Assembly (NCBI RefSeq): GCF_000008185.1
Contig: NC_002967.9
Location: 1,922,001-1,986,000, forward strand
DNA: 64,000 bases
Direction: 5' to 3'
Origin: Treponema denticola ATCC 35405
Lineage (GTDB): Bacteria; Spirochaetota; Spirochaetia; Treponematales; Treponemataceae
Shown: positions 38,517 through 47,772 of the stretch, in pieces
Position numbering within the stretch: position 1 is the first letter of the stretch
Layout: each line of letters begins with the position of its first letter
Notes under the pieces: generated by a model
The model's database searches: none
Told to the model about the DNA's origin: nothing
Seen by the model: only the letters and a program-made list of their open reading frames with translations
Translations under genes and position numbers: made by a program

Positions 38517-38545
38517 TTGAAGACTTAAAAAAAATAGTGTATACT
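38517..38545 (+). promoter_or_regulatory. Promoter of the 38574 gene
   Basis: TTGAAG (38517-38522), 17-base spacer, TATACT (38540-38545). A ribosome binding site (AAGGAG) precedes the ATG at 38574. Confidence 0.7.
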
Positions 38546-38573
38546 TTTACCTATAAATCAAAAGGAGATTTTT

Positions 38574-39131
38574 ATGTCGAATTTAAAAGCAATTGACCTT
38601 TTTGAAGCTTATGCTCAAAACAAATTGCCTATGGATGAAGGATACATTGTTTCATCCTTTTTTAAGGAAGATTCGGCCTACAGTGTTTATGAAATAATTT
38701 CATATTCAACGGTAAAAGACATTTATATGACCGGTGACGGATTAACCTTCCAAACAAACGGAAAAAAACTTTTCTTATTGGTAGAACCGCCAAACTTCCC
38801 CCACAAGGCAGTCGAACCTGTATTTCGAGATAAAAATTTCCAAGTACCTTTAAGATTCAAAGAATCCAATATTTATACTGCAAAAAATCAATCCACCATT
38901 ATTTATAGCAACGCTCCTCAAAAAGCTATTTCGACTTTTACGGTAGTAAAACCTGTAGGAATTAACTTTGCTTTCCTATTTTACCCTCTTCCCAATACTT
39001 TTAAATTGATTGAGCGTTTCTTTGAGAAAACCTTAAATCAAGAAGCCGTCATCCCGGTAGATGATGCAAAAAAAGTAGCTAAGGACTTTGCAGCTCTTTG
39101 TGAAAAAGTGCTGACATGGTCTAAAGAATAA
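38574..39131 (+). CDS. Conserved hypothetical cytosolic protein
   Basis: This 185-residue protein has no signal peptide or membrane helix. It reads as alternating strands and helices (SVYEIISYSTVKDIYMTGDG, KLFLLVEPPNFPHKAVEPVF, FTVVKPVGINFAFLFYPLPN), ending with an acidic helix. I do not recognise the family. It has its own promoter and a good ribosome binding site, and a hairpin terminator follows, so it is a single-gene transcript and is likely expressed. Confidence 0.75.
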   Translation: MSNLKAIDLFEAYAQNKLPMDEGYIVSSFFKEDSAYSVYEIISYSTVKDIYMTGDGLTFQTNGKKLFLLVEPPNFPHKAVEPVFRDKNFQVPLRFKESNIYTAKNQSTIIYSNAPQKAISTFTVVKPVGINFAFLFYPLPNTFKLIERFFEKTLNQEAVIPVDDAKKVAKDFAALCEKVLTWSKE

Positions 39132-39153
39132 GAAGCTTAAAATAACAAGATTT

Positions 39154-39191
39154 AAAGAGGTATCTATGATTAAAAATCTAGGTACCTCTTT
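39154..39191. terminator. Bidirectional terminator
   Basis: AAAGAGGTA (39154-39162) pairs with TACCTCTTT (39183-39191), with A/T-rich flanks on both sides. It separates the convergent genes ending at 39131 and 39209. Confidence 0.75.
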
Positions 39192-39208
39192 ATAATATTA
39201 TTTCCAAT

Positions 39209-39535
39209 TTATTCTATCGTATATTCGATAAAACCTTCAGCTTTCCGGCTTATGATTTCGCCTATTCCGGCCCTGACGGTTCTAATATTTTTATAATTTA
39301 TATCGGGCATGTTTTGTCCTGTAAGAGCATTGTGGCATAGGGCTATGTCTAGTCCCGAATCCGTAAAATCGTTTTCAAGACTTTCAAAGTATTTTACAAC
39401 ATCACCGGCAAAAACAACCTCAATCTCGGCAGTATCGCCCAATTCTTCACAATATCTTTTGTAGTTTGTTATCTTATGCTTTAGCTTATCTATTAAGTTA
39501 AACTTTTCAATCCTAAACAAAACCTTATAATGCAT
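39209..39535 (-). CDS. DsrE/F-like protein
   Basis: This 108-residue protein follows the DsrE/DsrF alpha/beta plan: HYKVLFRIEKFNLIDKLKHK, IEVVFAGDVVKYF, LDIALCHNALTGQN (Cys at the position of the usual sulfur-relay cysteine) and IRTVRAGIGEIISRKAEGF. Family members take part in sulfur trafficking or RNA-thiolation, but single-domain forms are often of unknown role. It follows the secreted-protein gene starting at 40584 on the same strand. Confidence 0.7.
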   Translation of the reverse strand: MHYKVLFRIEKFNLIDKLKHKITNYKRYCEELGDTAEIEVVFAGDVVKYFESLENDFTDSGLDIALCHNALTGQNMPDINYKNIRTVRAGIGEIISRKAEGFIEYTIE

Positions 39536-39549
39536 AATTCCTTCCTTTT

Positions 39550-40584
39550 TTATAAGTCTTCAGTCGGTATAGACGGCTCAGGCGGAGGCCTTCGCTTTGC
39601 ATTCTGTTTTTCGATTTCGGCATCCAAATCTTTAATATCGGATCTGATCAAAAATGGAGAGCCCATTGCAAAGACCTTCCCGTCATCCAGTATATAAAGA
39701 GGTAAATTTTCTAAAACCGAAAACTGTGCCTTGGGATAGGTATCGGGAGCGGCATGAGTGCCGGGTCCTGCACCAAGGGGCTTAAAACTTAAAAATAGGC
39801 CTTGGGTATTTTCAGCATTTGAATCCGAAGAAATTGTGTATTTTCCCGTTTCATAATTGCGTAAAATGCTGCCGGTATTGGTAAGGCATGAATAAACAAG
39901 GCTGCCTCTCTTTAAAAGGCGAGGGAATTCGTAACCGGTTCCGTCATTTCCTTTTACAATTACTTTTTTGTCATTATACTCAAGGTCATCAAGCCAATAG
40001 CGGAAACGGATATAATCGTCTCCGGTAAAAAAATAAGCGTCTATTGAAGACGGAGCTTCATTTGGATAAAGAAGGATGCCGTCAGGACTACCCTGCTCTA
40101 TCCAAAAGCCGTCCAGGAGATTCTTTTTATCGTCAAAGGAACTTGAAGAATTTTCATCTTTTGTTTCTAAAAGATTATCCGAGCTTTCTTCTTTTACCTC
40201 ATAAGGGATTTTTTTATAAAATGAAGTAAAAAAAAAGCCGTTTTCTATACATACGGGAAAAACAACGGCTTTTTTAGCATAGGGATAGTTTACCCTCAAA
40301 TAAAATTGACTTTTAGAATTTTCAAGAGTTTCTATGGAGGAAGAAAAATTCCCCATTTTTTCGTATACAAAGCGATAATAAGGCTTTAGAACAACCCTCA
40401 TATCGAGAGAATTTTTTTTACTATCTCTTGAAAATTCTATAAACCGGCCTCCATTCTCCCAGATTCCCTCTATACCAAGAACCTTTTCGGACAAGGCCGC
40501 TTCGGTATTTTCTTGCCCAAAAAGATTAAAGGCTATAAAAAGACTAAATATAAGACTGAACGGCCGAAAAAAGCGTTTTTTCAT
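39550..40584 (-). CDS. Hypothetical secreted protein
   Basis: This 344-residue protein begins MKKRFFRPFSLIFSLFIAFN, a signal peptide cleaved near GQEN. The mature part is strand-rich (GIWENGGRFIEFSRDSKKNS, FWIEQGSPDGILLYPNEAPS) and ends in a proline-rich tail. I chose ATG 40584, which follows GGGAGAGCCT; a longer frame 26 codons upstream overlaps the permease stop and lacks a signal peptide. It is 22 bases after the last pnr permease and may belong to that operon. No family recognised. Confidence 0.75.
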   Translation of the reverse strand: MKKRFFRPFSLIFSLFIAFNLFGQENTEAALSEKVLGIEGIWENGGRFIEFSRDSKKNSLDMRVVLKPYYRFVYEKMGNFSSSIETLENSKSQFYLRVNYPYAKKAVVFPVCIENGFFFTSFYKKIPYEVKEESSDNLLETKDENSSSSFDDKKNLLDGFWIEQGSPDGILLYPNEAPSSIDAYFFTGDDYIRFRYWLDDLEYNDKKVIVKGNDGTGYEFPRLLKRGSLVYSCLTNTGSILRNYETGKYTISSDSNAENTQGLFLSFKPLGAGPGTHAAPDTYPKAQFSVLENLPLYILDDGKVFAMGSPFLIRSDIKDLDAEIEKQNAKRRPPPEPSIPTEDL

Positions 40585-40606
40585 AGGCTCTCCCTTATTA
40601 AAAAAC

Positions 40607-41539
40607 TTAATAGGGTTCCCCGTCAGCCTTGGGAGCCGCCGAATTTTTACTGAAAAGGACAAGGGCTATCAAGGTTACCATATAAGGGAACATTTTAAGC
40701 CAAACAGGCGGAATAAGGCTCAAGGAAGGGATAACCTGCGATACGTTTGCAACCGTACGGGCAAAACCGAAAAAGAAGGTTGCACCTAAGATGCCCAAAG
40801 GCTTCCATTGACCGAAGATTAGAGCTGCAAGGGCTAAAAAACCAAGGCCGTCAACACTGCCGTTAAATTCACCGGAATAGGTTACGAGAATAACGGCTCC
40901 GCCTAAACCGGCCAAGGCACCGCTCGCACATACGGCAAAGTATCGCATCTTATGAACATTTACACCCGCACTGGCTACGGCCGAAGGATGTTCTCCGCAG
41001 GCTCGGAGCCTGAGGCCGAATGAGGTCTTATAAAGTAAAAACCAAGAAAAAACCAAAATAGCCAAAACAAGCCATGTGCTCCAATAACTTTGAGAAAAGA
41101 ATAAAGGCCCTAAAACGGGAATATTCGCCAAGCCGGGAATGTCTTTTCTGATTATGCTGTTTACACGGACATTTCCCGAACCTAAGATGGCTCTTGCGGT
41201 ATATACCGTCAAAGCTGCAGCCAACATATTTATGGCAGTACCGCTTATAATCTGATCGGCCTTTAATGTAATTGAGGCAAAGGCATGTAAAAGAGAATAT
41301 AAGATTCCCATAATTACGGCAGCTAAAAGACCGATGGGGATAAGAAGGCCTGAGGGTATCAAGCCTTCTAAAAGATGGATGGTAATAGCTGCGGCAAAAC
41401 TGCCTACAAGCATGAGGCCTTCAAGCCCTAAATTTACTACACCGCTCCTCTCACTATAAAGACCGCCTAAAGAAGTAACTAAAAGCGGAATTGTATATGC
41501 TATATAACATAGGGAAATATTGAAGTTAAAGTATACCAC
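40607..41539 (-). CDS. Nucleoside ABC transporter permease, second subunit
   Basis: This 310-residue inner-membrane protein has about eight helices and the BMP-family permease look (GLEGLMLVGSFAAAI, LAALIFGQWKPLGILGATFF). The start is GTG 41539, with AGGAGG 11 bases upstream. With the neighbouring permease it forms the membrane pore of the Pnr-type importer. It is the last transport gene of the operon. Confidence 0.9.
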   Translation of the reverse strand: MVYFNFNISLCYIAYTIPLLVTSLGGLYSERSGVVNLGLEGLMLVGSFAAAITIHLLEGLIPSGLLIPIGLLAAVIMGILYSLLHAFASITLKADQIISGTAINMLAAALTVYTARAILGSGNVRVNSIIRKDIPGLANIPVLGPLFFSQSYWSTWLVLAILVFSWFLLYKTSFGLRLRACGEHPSAVASAGVNVHKMRYFAVCASGALAGLGGAVILVTYSGEFNGSVDGLGFLALAALIFGQWKPLGILGATFFFGFARTVANVSQVIPSLSLIPPVWLKMFPYMVTLIALVLFSKNSAAPKADGEPY

Positions 41540-41543
41540 ATAA

Positions 41544-42641
41544 TTAGTTCGCCTCCTTGACGGTTTTTTCCTTATTTTTTTGGATTTTAGACCAAAATTT
41601 CTTTAACAATAAACTTGTAGCCGTAAAATAAATGATAACTGCAATGATGGTATCGGCTATTTCGGGCGGAACATTTGTGTTGGCGCTCATAAAGCCCTTT
41701 CCCACATGGAGAATACCGAAAAAGATGGAGCTTAAAGCAACACCTATCGAATTTCCAGCGCCTAAAAGAGCAACGGCTATTCCGTCAAAACCTTGAGAGG
41801 GTAAAACACCGATCTGCATATTAAGGGAATAACCGGCATAATAGGTTAAACCGGCAAGACCTGAAAGAGCTCCGGCAATCATCATAGAAAAGATAATATT
41901 TCTGTTTACCTTGATGCCTGCATATTCCGCTCCGCTCTTATTATATCCTGCAGCCTTTAGCTCAAAACCCAGAGTCGTTTTATCCAATATTATTTTTACA
42001 AGGATAATTCCTAAAATACCTAAAAATATGCCGTAATTTATATACTCGCTTCCGAAGAGATTACTCAGCCACCCTGCCCTCAGGGTGTGTTCTACAGCGA
42101 TGGAGCGGCTTTCGGTCTCGATAAATTCGGCCTTTAGATAGCCTTGAACCGAATAATAAACTATCCAATAGGCTATCCAGTTCATCATTATGGTAGAAAC
42201 GACCTCATGTACATTGAATACGGCTTTTAAAAGACCGGGCAAAGCGGCCCAAAAGGCTCCTCCTATCATTGCGGCTATTATCAAAACAAGCAATAAAACC
42301 GGACGCGGCATTGAGCTGTTTAAGGCTATAAAGGTTGCAAAAAGGCCTCCAATGAGCATCTGTCCTGAGGCACCGATATTAAAAAGCCCCGTTTTAAAAG
42401 CAAAGCTGACCGAAAGTCCTACAAACAAAAGAATCGTAGCCGTTGCAAGGGTGTTTCCTATACGCTCTATATTCATTAGGCCGCCCCGGAAAAGGTAAGA
42501 AAAGGCCGAAAACGGATTTGTTCCCGAAACAGCTATAAAAACAGCACCGGCAATAAGGCCGAGTAAAACAGCGGAAAAACTGATAATAAAATTGTTTTCG
42601 GCTATGTTAAAGTCTTTAAATCGTATTTTAAGCTTACTCAT
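41544..42641 (-). CDS. Nucleoside ABC transporter permease, first subunit
   Basis: This 365-residue membrane protein has about nine helices (LLGLIAGAVFIAV, TILLFVGLSVSFAFKTGLFN, GASGQMLIGGLFATFIA) and the KTGLFNIGASGQMLIGG signature typical of YufP/BmpC-type permeases. It overlaps the ATPase gene by eight bases and stops four bases before the second permease, a typical transporter operon. Together they import purine nucleosides captured by PnrA, which spirochaetes need for salvage; that substrate is family knowledge. Confidence 0.92.
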   Translation of the reverse strand: MSKLKIRFKDFNIAENNFIISFSAVLLGLIAGAVFIAVSGTNPFSAFSYLFRGGLMNIERIGNTLATATILLFVGLSVSFAFKTGLFNIGASGQMLIGGLFATFIALNSSMPRPVLLLVLIIAAMIGGAFWAALPGLLKAVFNVHEVVSTIMMNWIAYWIVYYSVQGYLKAEFIETESRSIAVEHTLRAGWLSNLFGSEYINYGIFLGILGIILVKIILDKTTLGFELKAAGYNKSGAEYAGIKVNRNIIFSMMIAGALSGLAGLTYYAGYSLNMQIGVLPSQGFDGIAVALLGAGNSIGVALSSIFFGILHVGKGFMSANTNVPPEIADTIIAVIIYFTATSLLLKKFWSKIQKNKEKTVKEAN

Positions 42642-44157
42642 TTTTTCCTCCCATACCGGCCATCATAAGCCCAACTTCTTCGGCAGTAGTTTCTTCAGGG
42701 CGTACAATTCCGCTTAAAGAGCCCCTGTGCATGACTGCTATCCTATCTGAAAGGTTAAATATTTCGTCAAGTTCAAAGGAAATTAAAAGAACAGCTCTTC
42801 CGTTATCCCTGTGTTTTACCAGTTCCTTGTGGATAGATTCTATAGCTCCTACATCAAGCCCGCGTGTCGGGTTTACCGCTATTAAAAGAGGCGGATCAAG
42901 GGTAATTTCTCTTCCTAAAATGGCCTTCTGCTGATTGCCACCGCTTAAATTCCCCGCCTTGGATTCTATCCCGGAACCGGAGCGGACATCGAAGATTTCG
43001 CTGATTTTTTGGGCAAAACTTTTTATTTTTTCCTTATTTAAAAAACCGTGTTTTTGGAAGTTTTGTGTGTAATAGGATTTTATGACCATGTTTTCGGCAA
43101 TAGAATATTGCAAAATAAGACCGTGTTTTTGCCTGTCTTCAGGAACATGGCCTAAGCCCGATTCTGCTCTTTTTCTTACGGAAAAGTTTGTAATATCTTT
43201 TCCGTCTAAAAGTATACTGCCGGACTCGACAGGCATGAGTCCTGAAAGGGCATAAACAAGCTCGCTTTGACCGTTTCCGTCTACGCCGGCTATGCCTACG
43301 ATTTCCCCTGCCCTAACCTCAAGAGAAAAATCTCTTACGGCAGGCAGTTTTTTTTCTTTTAATACGTTTAAGTTTTTAATTTCAAGAATCGGCTTTCCCG
43401 GATTTGAAGGCCCTTTCGGAACCTTAAAGTCTACGGGACGGCCAACCATCTTGGAGGCAAGTTCATTTTTGGTTGTAGAAGCTACATCGACAACATCTAT
43501 TAATTTTCCACGCCGTATAATCGTACACTTGTCGGCTACATCCAAAATTTCCTGTAATTTATGGGTAATAAGAATTATGGCCTTACCTTCTGCGGCAAGG
43601 TTCCGCATAATCTGCATAAGTTCGTTTATTTCTTGAGGGGTTAAAACTGCCGTAGGTTCATCGAAGATTAGGATGTCGGCATTCCTGTAAAGCATTTTTA
43701 ATATTTCAACCCTTTGCTGCATACCTACAGTGATATTGCTTATAAGAGCATCAGGTTCAATAAAAAGACCGTATTTATCGCTTAACTCTTTTATTCGCTT
43801 TTCGGCTTCTTTTTCGTTTAGGATAAAACCGCCTTCTTTACCCAAAATGATATTTTCTGTTACGGTAAAATTATGAATGAGCTTAAAATGCTGATGCACC
43901 ATTCCTATCCCCAGATCGTTTGCATCGTTGGGGCTGTTTATTTTTACCTTGTTTCCCTTTACATAGATTTCTCCTCTATCGGCATGGTAAAGACCGAAGA
44001 GGATACTCATCAGGGTAGATTTCCCCGCTCCGTTTTCTCCCAAAATGGCGTGTATTTCTCCCTGTTTAACGCATAGGCTTATATCATCGTTTGCCACGAT
44101 TCCGGGAAATTCCTTGCGGATATTTCTCATTTCAATCACATAATCACTATGGGACAA
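42634..44157 (-). CDS. Nucleoside ABC transporter ATP-binding protein (two domains)
   Basis: This 507-residue protein has two fused nucleotide-binding domains, as in ribose/nucleoside importers. The first is complete: GENGAGKST (40-48), VGMQQRVEILK and LIFDEPTAVLTPQE. The second has the usual degenerate Walker A (GVDGNGQSELVYALSG), a good LSGGNQQK signature and NPTRGLDVGA. I use TTG 44157, because GAGGAG lies seven bases upstream and no in-frame ATG occurs before residue 10. It sits downstream of pnrA behind a stem-loop. Confidence 0.93.
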   Translation of the reverse strand: MSHSDYVIEMRNIRKEFPGIVANDDISLCVKQGEIHAILGENGAGKSTLMSILFGLYHADRGEIYVKGNKVKINSPNDANDLGIGMVHQHFKLIHNFTVTENIILGKEGGFILNEKEAEKRIKELSDKYGLFIEPDALISNITVGMQQRVEILKMLYRNADILIFDEPTAVLTPQEINELMQIMRNLAAEGKAIILITHKLQEILDVADKCTIIRRGKLIDVVDVASTTKNELASKMVGRPVDFKVPKGPSNPGKPILEIKNLNVLKEKKLPAVRDFSLEVRAGEIVGIAGVDGNGQSELVYALSGLMPVESGSILLDGKDITNFSVRKRAESGLGHVPEDRQKHGLILQYSIAENMVIKSYYTQNFQKHGFLNKEKIKSFAQKISEIFDVRSGSGIESKAGNLSGGNQQKAILGREITLDPPLLIAVNPTRGLDVGAIESIHKELVKHRDNGRAVLLISFELDEIFNLSDRIAVMHRGSLSGIVRPEETTAEEVGLMMAGMGGKNE

Positions 44158-44183
44158 TTTGAACTCCTCAAAAAATAAGAAAC

Positions 44184-44261
44184 AGCCCCCTTTCTTTAGA
44201 AAGGCACTTTCTTTCGGAAGATATCTTTCTACAGAAAGAGTCTTTCTGTAGAAAGAGGGCT
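44184..44261 (-). promoter_or_regulatory. Nested stem-loop between pnrA and the transporter ATPase
   Basis: A perfect 14-base inverted repeat (44225-44238 with 44242-44255, CTTTCTACAGAAAG) sits inside an outer pairing of AGCCC (44184-44188) with GGGCT (44257-44261). It starts 20 bases after the pnrA stop codon. Such structures protect or partly terminate messages, which fits high lipoprotein but low ATPase output. Confidence 0.7.
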
Positions 44262-44280
44262 TTGTAAACTTCTTTAAGTT

Positions 44281-45354
44281 TTATTTAAATAAATCGCCTT
44301 GAGTTGCACTTACTACAATCTCACCGTTCTTTATTTTTTGATAAATTTCGTTTACCTTTTGCTGTACATCATCGGAAAGGTTAGGATTCTTAGCAGGAAT
44401 TCCTACGCCGTTTTCTTTTACAGAGAACAATAATGAGCGTCCGCCGGCGAATGTTCCGTTCAATTCTTCTTTAATCATGTCATAAGAAGCCTTGTCAAGA
44501 TACTTCATTGCAGATGTAAGAATTATAGAAGAACCGTCTGCTATGACTCCTTCTGCATATTGATCAACGTCAACACCTACTACCCAAACTTTTTTTCCTG
44601 CCTGAGTTCTGGTTTTTGCTTCATTTATAACGCCTACACCAACACCTCCGGCTGCAGCATGGATTACGGTAACGCCCCTGTCATACATAGAAGCAGCAAT
44701 CTGCTGACCTGCTGCAATGTCGGAAAATCCGCCCTGATATATGAAGTTTTCAGGATAAATCTCAATTTGGGTACCGAGGTTTTCGTTTGCATACTTAATA
44801 CCTTGCTGCCATCCCCAGTTAAATTTTTGTACTGCAGGGATTTCCATACCGCCGATAAAGCCGAAATTTCCGGTTTTTTGCTGCAAAGCAGCGGCAACAC
44901 CGGCCAAGAAACCGGCTTCATTTTCTAAAAAGCTGATTCCGATTGTATTAGGTCCGTTTTGGGCATCATATGCATCGGCAGGATGAGCATTTCCGTCGAT
45001 TATGATAAATTTTGCATCTTTGTACTTGGACTGGGCCTTAAATACGGCCGTCTCAAATTTAAATCCGGGACAAATAATAAATTTATATCCTGAATCATAT
45101 AGGTTTGAGATTTCTTTGATGTAGTCGGCTTCGGTTGTTCCGACAGGTTTTAAATATTTAACCTTTACACCAAGATCACTTTCGGCTTTTTTAATACCTT
45201 CCCAAGTTCCTTGGTTAAAGGATTTATCGTCTATGGTTCCGGCATCCGTAACCATACCGACCATCAAAGCCTTTTTGCCTTCTTCTTTGCTGCAAGAAGT
45301 CAGCACTCCAAGAATTAGAAGACAACCGATGAAAATTTTAACAATATTCTTCAT
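44281..45354 (-). CDS. pnrA: Purine nucleoside-binding lipoprotein (PnrA/TmpC, BMP family)
   Basis: This 357-residue substrate-binding lipoprotein has lipobox LTSC (Cys21). The BMP-family pattern is clear: GMVTDAGTIDDKSFNQGTWE at about 34-53, YKFIICPGFKFE, SFLENEAGFLAGVAAALQQ, GFIGGMEIPAVQKFNWGWQQG and AAAGGVGVGVINEA. In T. pallidum the homologue TP0319 (TmpC) binds purine nucleosides; the same role is inferred here. A perfect promoter lies upstream and a stem-loop follows, so it is the most strongly expressed gene of the operon. Confidence 0.95.
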   Translation of the reverse strand: MKNIVKIFIGCLLILGVLTSCSKEEGKKALMVGMVTDAGTIDDKSFNQGTWEGIKKAESDLGVKVKYLKPVGTTEADYIKEISNLYDSGYKFIICPGFKFETAVFKAQSKYKDAKFIIIDGNAHPADAYDAQNGPNTIGISFLENEAGFLAGVAAALQQKTGNFGFIGGMEIPAVQKFNWGWQQGIKYANENLGTQIEIYPENFIYQGGFSDIAAGQQIAASMYDRGVTVIHAAAGGVGVGVINEAKTRTQAGKKVWVVGVDVDQYAEGVIADGSSIILTSAMKYLDKASYDMIKEELNGTFAGGRSLLFSVKENGVGIPAKNPNLSDDVQQKVNEIYQKIKNGEIVVSATQGDLFK

Positions 45355-45436
45355 AGAAACTCCTTTTTTGTATGTTAATTGCCAAAAAATTAAGAATTAA
45401 GTTTCTTATAGACAATTAATCTAACAAATTTAATAA

Positions 45437-45465
45437 ATTATACACTGTTTTCAGATTTATGTCAA
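45437..45465 (-). promoter_or_regulatory. Promoter of the pnr operon
   Basis: On the minus strand TTGACA (complement of 45460-45465), a 17-base spacer and TATAAT (complement of 45437-45442) form a perfect sigma-70 promoter, leaving a leader of about 75 bases. Confidence 0.88.
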
Positions 45466-45492
45466 ATTATAAAATAGGCTTTACAAGAATTT

Positions 45493-46419
45493 TTAGTCTT
45501 CATATTCCAATTGAATATTCATTCTGTCTTTTGAAAGGATCGTTTCGGGGAAAACTTCTCTGGCATGGTCCAAAAGAACTTTAAGCTCGTTATCGGTGTA
45601 CCTCGGACTGTAATGAATTAGGGCCATCTTTTTGACCTCGGCATCCTTAGCGATTTGAGCCGCCTGCGTACAGGTCATGTGTTTTTTTTCGGCAGCATCT
45701 TTTTCCATACCTTTTTCAAACATCCCCTCGCATACAAAAAAGTCGGAATATTTTACTTCTTGAGCAATGGAGGGTAAATATTTTGTGTCGGTTACAAAGC
45801 TGAATTTTCTGCCCTTTCTTTTAGGGCCCATAACATCTTGGGGGCGGATAGTTTTTCCATCAGCGGAGACTACTTCATTTCCGCCTTGGAGCTTTGACCA
45901 AAGGGGGCCGCATGGAACATTTAAGGCTCTTGCAGCTTCGGGATTAAATTCCCCCGGCCTTTCAAACTCTTCAAAGGTGTATCCCATGCAGGGCTTTGTA
46001 TGATCCAGCCAAAAAGAACGTACCTGAAATTCCTCGGTAGAATAAACGACTCCCGGTTCCCTTATTTCTTTTACGATAATTTCATAATTAATATACATAT
46101 CTAAAACTTTCCGGCTGGTTTCCACATATTCGGCAACCTTTGGAGGACCTATTATGTAAAGAGGTTCCTCCCTGTCAACTTGGGATGAAAGCATCAGAAG
46201 TCCCGGAAGACCCGTTATATGGTCGGCATGGGTATGGCTTATAAAAATAGCATTGATTCTTTTCCAGCGCAAGTTTAGGCGGCGCAGGGCAACCTGAGTA
46301 CCCTCTCCGCAATCAAACAAAAACAAATCGCCCTCACGGCGAAGCAAAACCGATGTTAAATGTCTATATGGAAGCGGCATCATTCCGCCGCAGCCTAAAA
46401 TAAAAGCTTCAAGATTCAT
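45493..46419 (-). CDS. rnz: Ribonuclease Z
   Basis: RNase Z cuts the 3' trailer of tRNA precursors that lack an encoded CCA, consistent with the CCA-less tRNA genes in this window. The 308-residue protein is of the short bacterial form. The metallo-beta-lactamase motif HTHADH is at 62-67, with FDCGEG before it, SFVTDTKY and ALIHYSPRY later and an extended exosite arm around PKVAEYVETSRKVLD. It is a single gene between the pnr operon and the ATC-hydrolase gene. Confidence 0.96.
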   Translation of the reverse strand: MNLEAFILGCGGMMPLPYRHLTSVLLRREGDLFLFDCGEGTQVALRRLNLRWKRINAIFISHTHADHITGLPGLLMLSSQVDREEPLYIIGPPKVAEYVETSRKVLDMYINYEIIVKEIREPGVVYSTEEFQVRSFWLDHTKPCMGYTFEEFERPGEFNPEAARALNVPCGPLWSKLQGGNEVVSADGKTIRPQDVMGPKRKGRKFSFVTDTKYLPSIAQEVKYSDFFVCEGMFEKGMEKDAAEKKHMTCTQAAQIAKDAEVKKMALIHYSPRYTDNELKVLLDHAREVFPETILSKDRMNIQLEYED

Positions 46420-46485
46420 TGGAAGCCGATTATAAGCGATTTTTTACAAAAAAGCAAGGCATTGAAAAAACTGCCGGAAAAAGAT

Positions 46486-47130
46486 TTATTCGCCTTTGTT
46501 CTTTATCCAATAGTCGCAGTCTTCGTATCCGTCGGCAACGGTGTGTTCTCTGTAAAGAGTGCCGCCGAAATGTTCCATAACCGCCTTATCCGTTTCGCAA
46601 AAATACGGCATCAATTCACCGTATCCGTTCTTTTTTGCAAAATCGGCAATGGGGCATCCGATCAGGTGAATGCTGATTCCTTCTTTGTGATGCAGCGGGT
46701 TTATTTTCATTCCCCATGTATTGTTCCATGAGCCGTCTTCTTTGTGCTTGTTCAGCTTGCGTGCTCTCAGACCGAAAAGCCCGTGAAAGAGTTTTTGCAC
46801 CAGCCTGTTGTTAAGGTTGAACCGCGAAAGCTGACCGCCTTTTTTATTGCCGATCATCATACCGTAACACATAGCCGTAATTTCATCGGGCAGCATACTG
46901 CGGTTCATACATTCATAATACGCAAAGGCCGAAAGGGCTCCGTAAAAGTTTTTAGACATCGGATTGTCTTTGCCGCCGATGCTCGGTGCATCATTTGCAA
47001 ACTTTTCGTAGGTTTCAATAACCTCCCGATACTTTTTTTCAGCCTCATCAGGTTGAAATTTCTTATTCAGTTCATTCCTAATCCAATCCGCAGACATTTG
47101 CGGAATCTCAAAAATCTTTTCAGATGTCAT
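46486..47130 (-). CDS. L-2-amino-thiazoline-4-carboxylic acid hydrolase-like protein
   Basis: This 214-residue protein matches the ATC-hydrolase family, first described for L-cysteine production from thiazoline carboxylate: FYGALSAFAYYECMNR, AMCYGMMIGNKKGG, WGMKINPLHHKEGISIHLIG, CPIADFAKKNGYGELMPYFC and FGGTLYREHTVADGYEDCDY. Most members are uncharacterised. ATG 47130 follows GGGGGA at proper spacing and overlaps the tetR stop by 11 bases, so the two are translated together. A role in detoxification or thiol metabolism is inferred. Confidence 0.78.
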   Translation of the reverse strand: MTSEKIFEIPQMSADWIRNELNKKFQPDEAEKKYREVIETYEKFANDAPSIGGKDNPMSKNFYGALSAFAYYECMNRSMLPDEITAMCYGMMIGNKKGGQLSRFNLNNRLVQKLFHGLFGLRARKLNKHKEDGSWNNTWGMKINPLHHKEGISIHLIGCPIADFAKKNGYGELMPYFCETDKAVMEHFGGTLYREHTVADGYEDCDYWIKNKGE

Positions 47131-47761
47131 TTTCATTCCCCCATTCCTTTTGTATAAGTGCGATAATTCCCGTTTCATATATTTTTCCTATCATTTCCAT
47201 ACACCGGATAATTGTTTCCCTGTCCTTGTCCGAAATGATGAGCCTAAACAGTGTTGCAATATAACCTTCCATCAAAACTTCTATCGTCTGTTCTTTAATA
47301 GGGCAAATGTTTTTTTCTTCAATATTTTTTACGGTTTTACTGATAGTCAAAGCGTTTCGTCCGGCTATGGTATCAAGAAAATTCTCGTACTTTGTCCCCT
47401 TTGCCCCGTTTACAATGAGTTTTACGGCATCTCTATCCGCAATCAAAATATCAACGATTTTAGGAATATTCGGGTAGTAGACCTTGCCCATACCGTAAAG
47501 CCGTTCTTTTTTGGGCAAAGCATCCATTTCGCTTCGGATACGGTCAAGTACCTCCATCAACTTATTTGCTACCGGATCGGTAATTGCATAAAAAAGCTCT
47601 TCTTTTGAGTTGAAATAGCCGTATAATGCTCCGGGCGTAAATCCTGCTTCCGATACAATCTTCCTAAGAGGAGCCGCCTGATAGCCGTATTCAAGAAAAT
47701 ATTTTTTTGCACTTTTAAGTATCAGATCTTTTGTATCTGCCGTACGCTTGCAGGCTTCCAT
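47120..47761 (-). CDS. TetR-family transcriptional regulator
   Basis: This 213-residue protein has a classical TetR helix-turn-helix: AKKYFLEYGYQAAPLRKIVS followed by GFTPGALYGYFNSKEELFYA (about residues 15-60). The ligand-binding half is unrelated to known TetRs, as is usual. ATG 47761 follows GGAGGG; an in-frame TTG four codons earlier is unlikely. It precedes and overlaps the ATC-hydrolase gene, and its own promoter contains a perfect 36-base palindrome, so it almost certainly represses its own operon. Confidence 0.92.
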   Translation of the reverse strand: MEACKRTADTKDLILKSAKKYFLEYGYQAAPLRKIVSEAGFTPGALYGYFNSKEELFYAITDPVANKLMEVLDRIRSEMDALPKKERLYGMGKVYYPNIPKIVDILIADRDAVKLIVNGAKGTKYENFLDTIAGRNALTISKTVKNIEEKNICPIKEQTIEVLMEGYIATLFRLIISDKDRETIIRCMEMIGKIYETGIIALIQKEWGNENDI

Positions 47762-47772
47762 CTTACCCTCCA

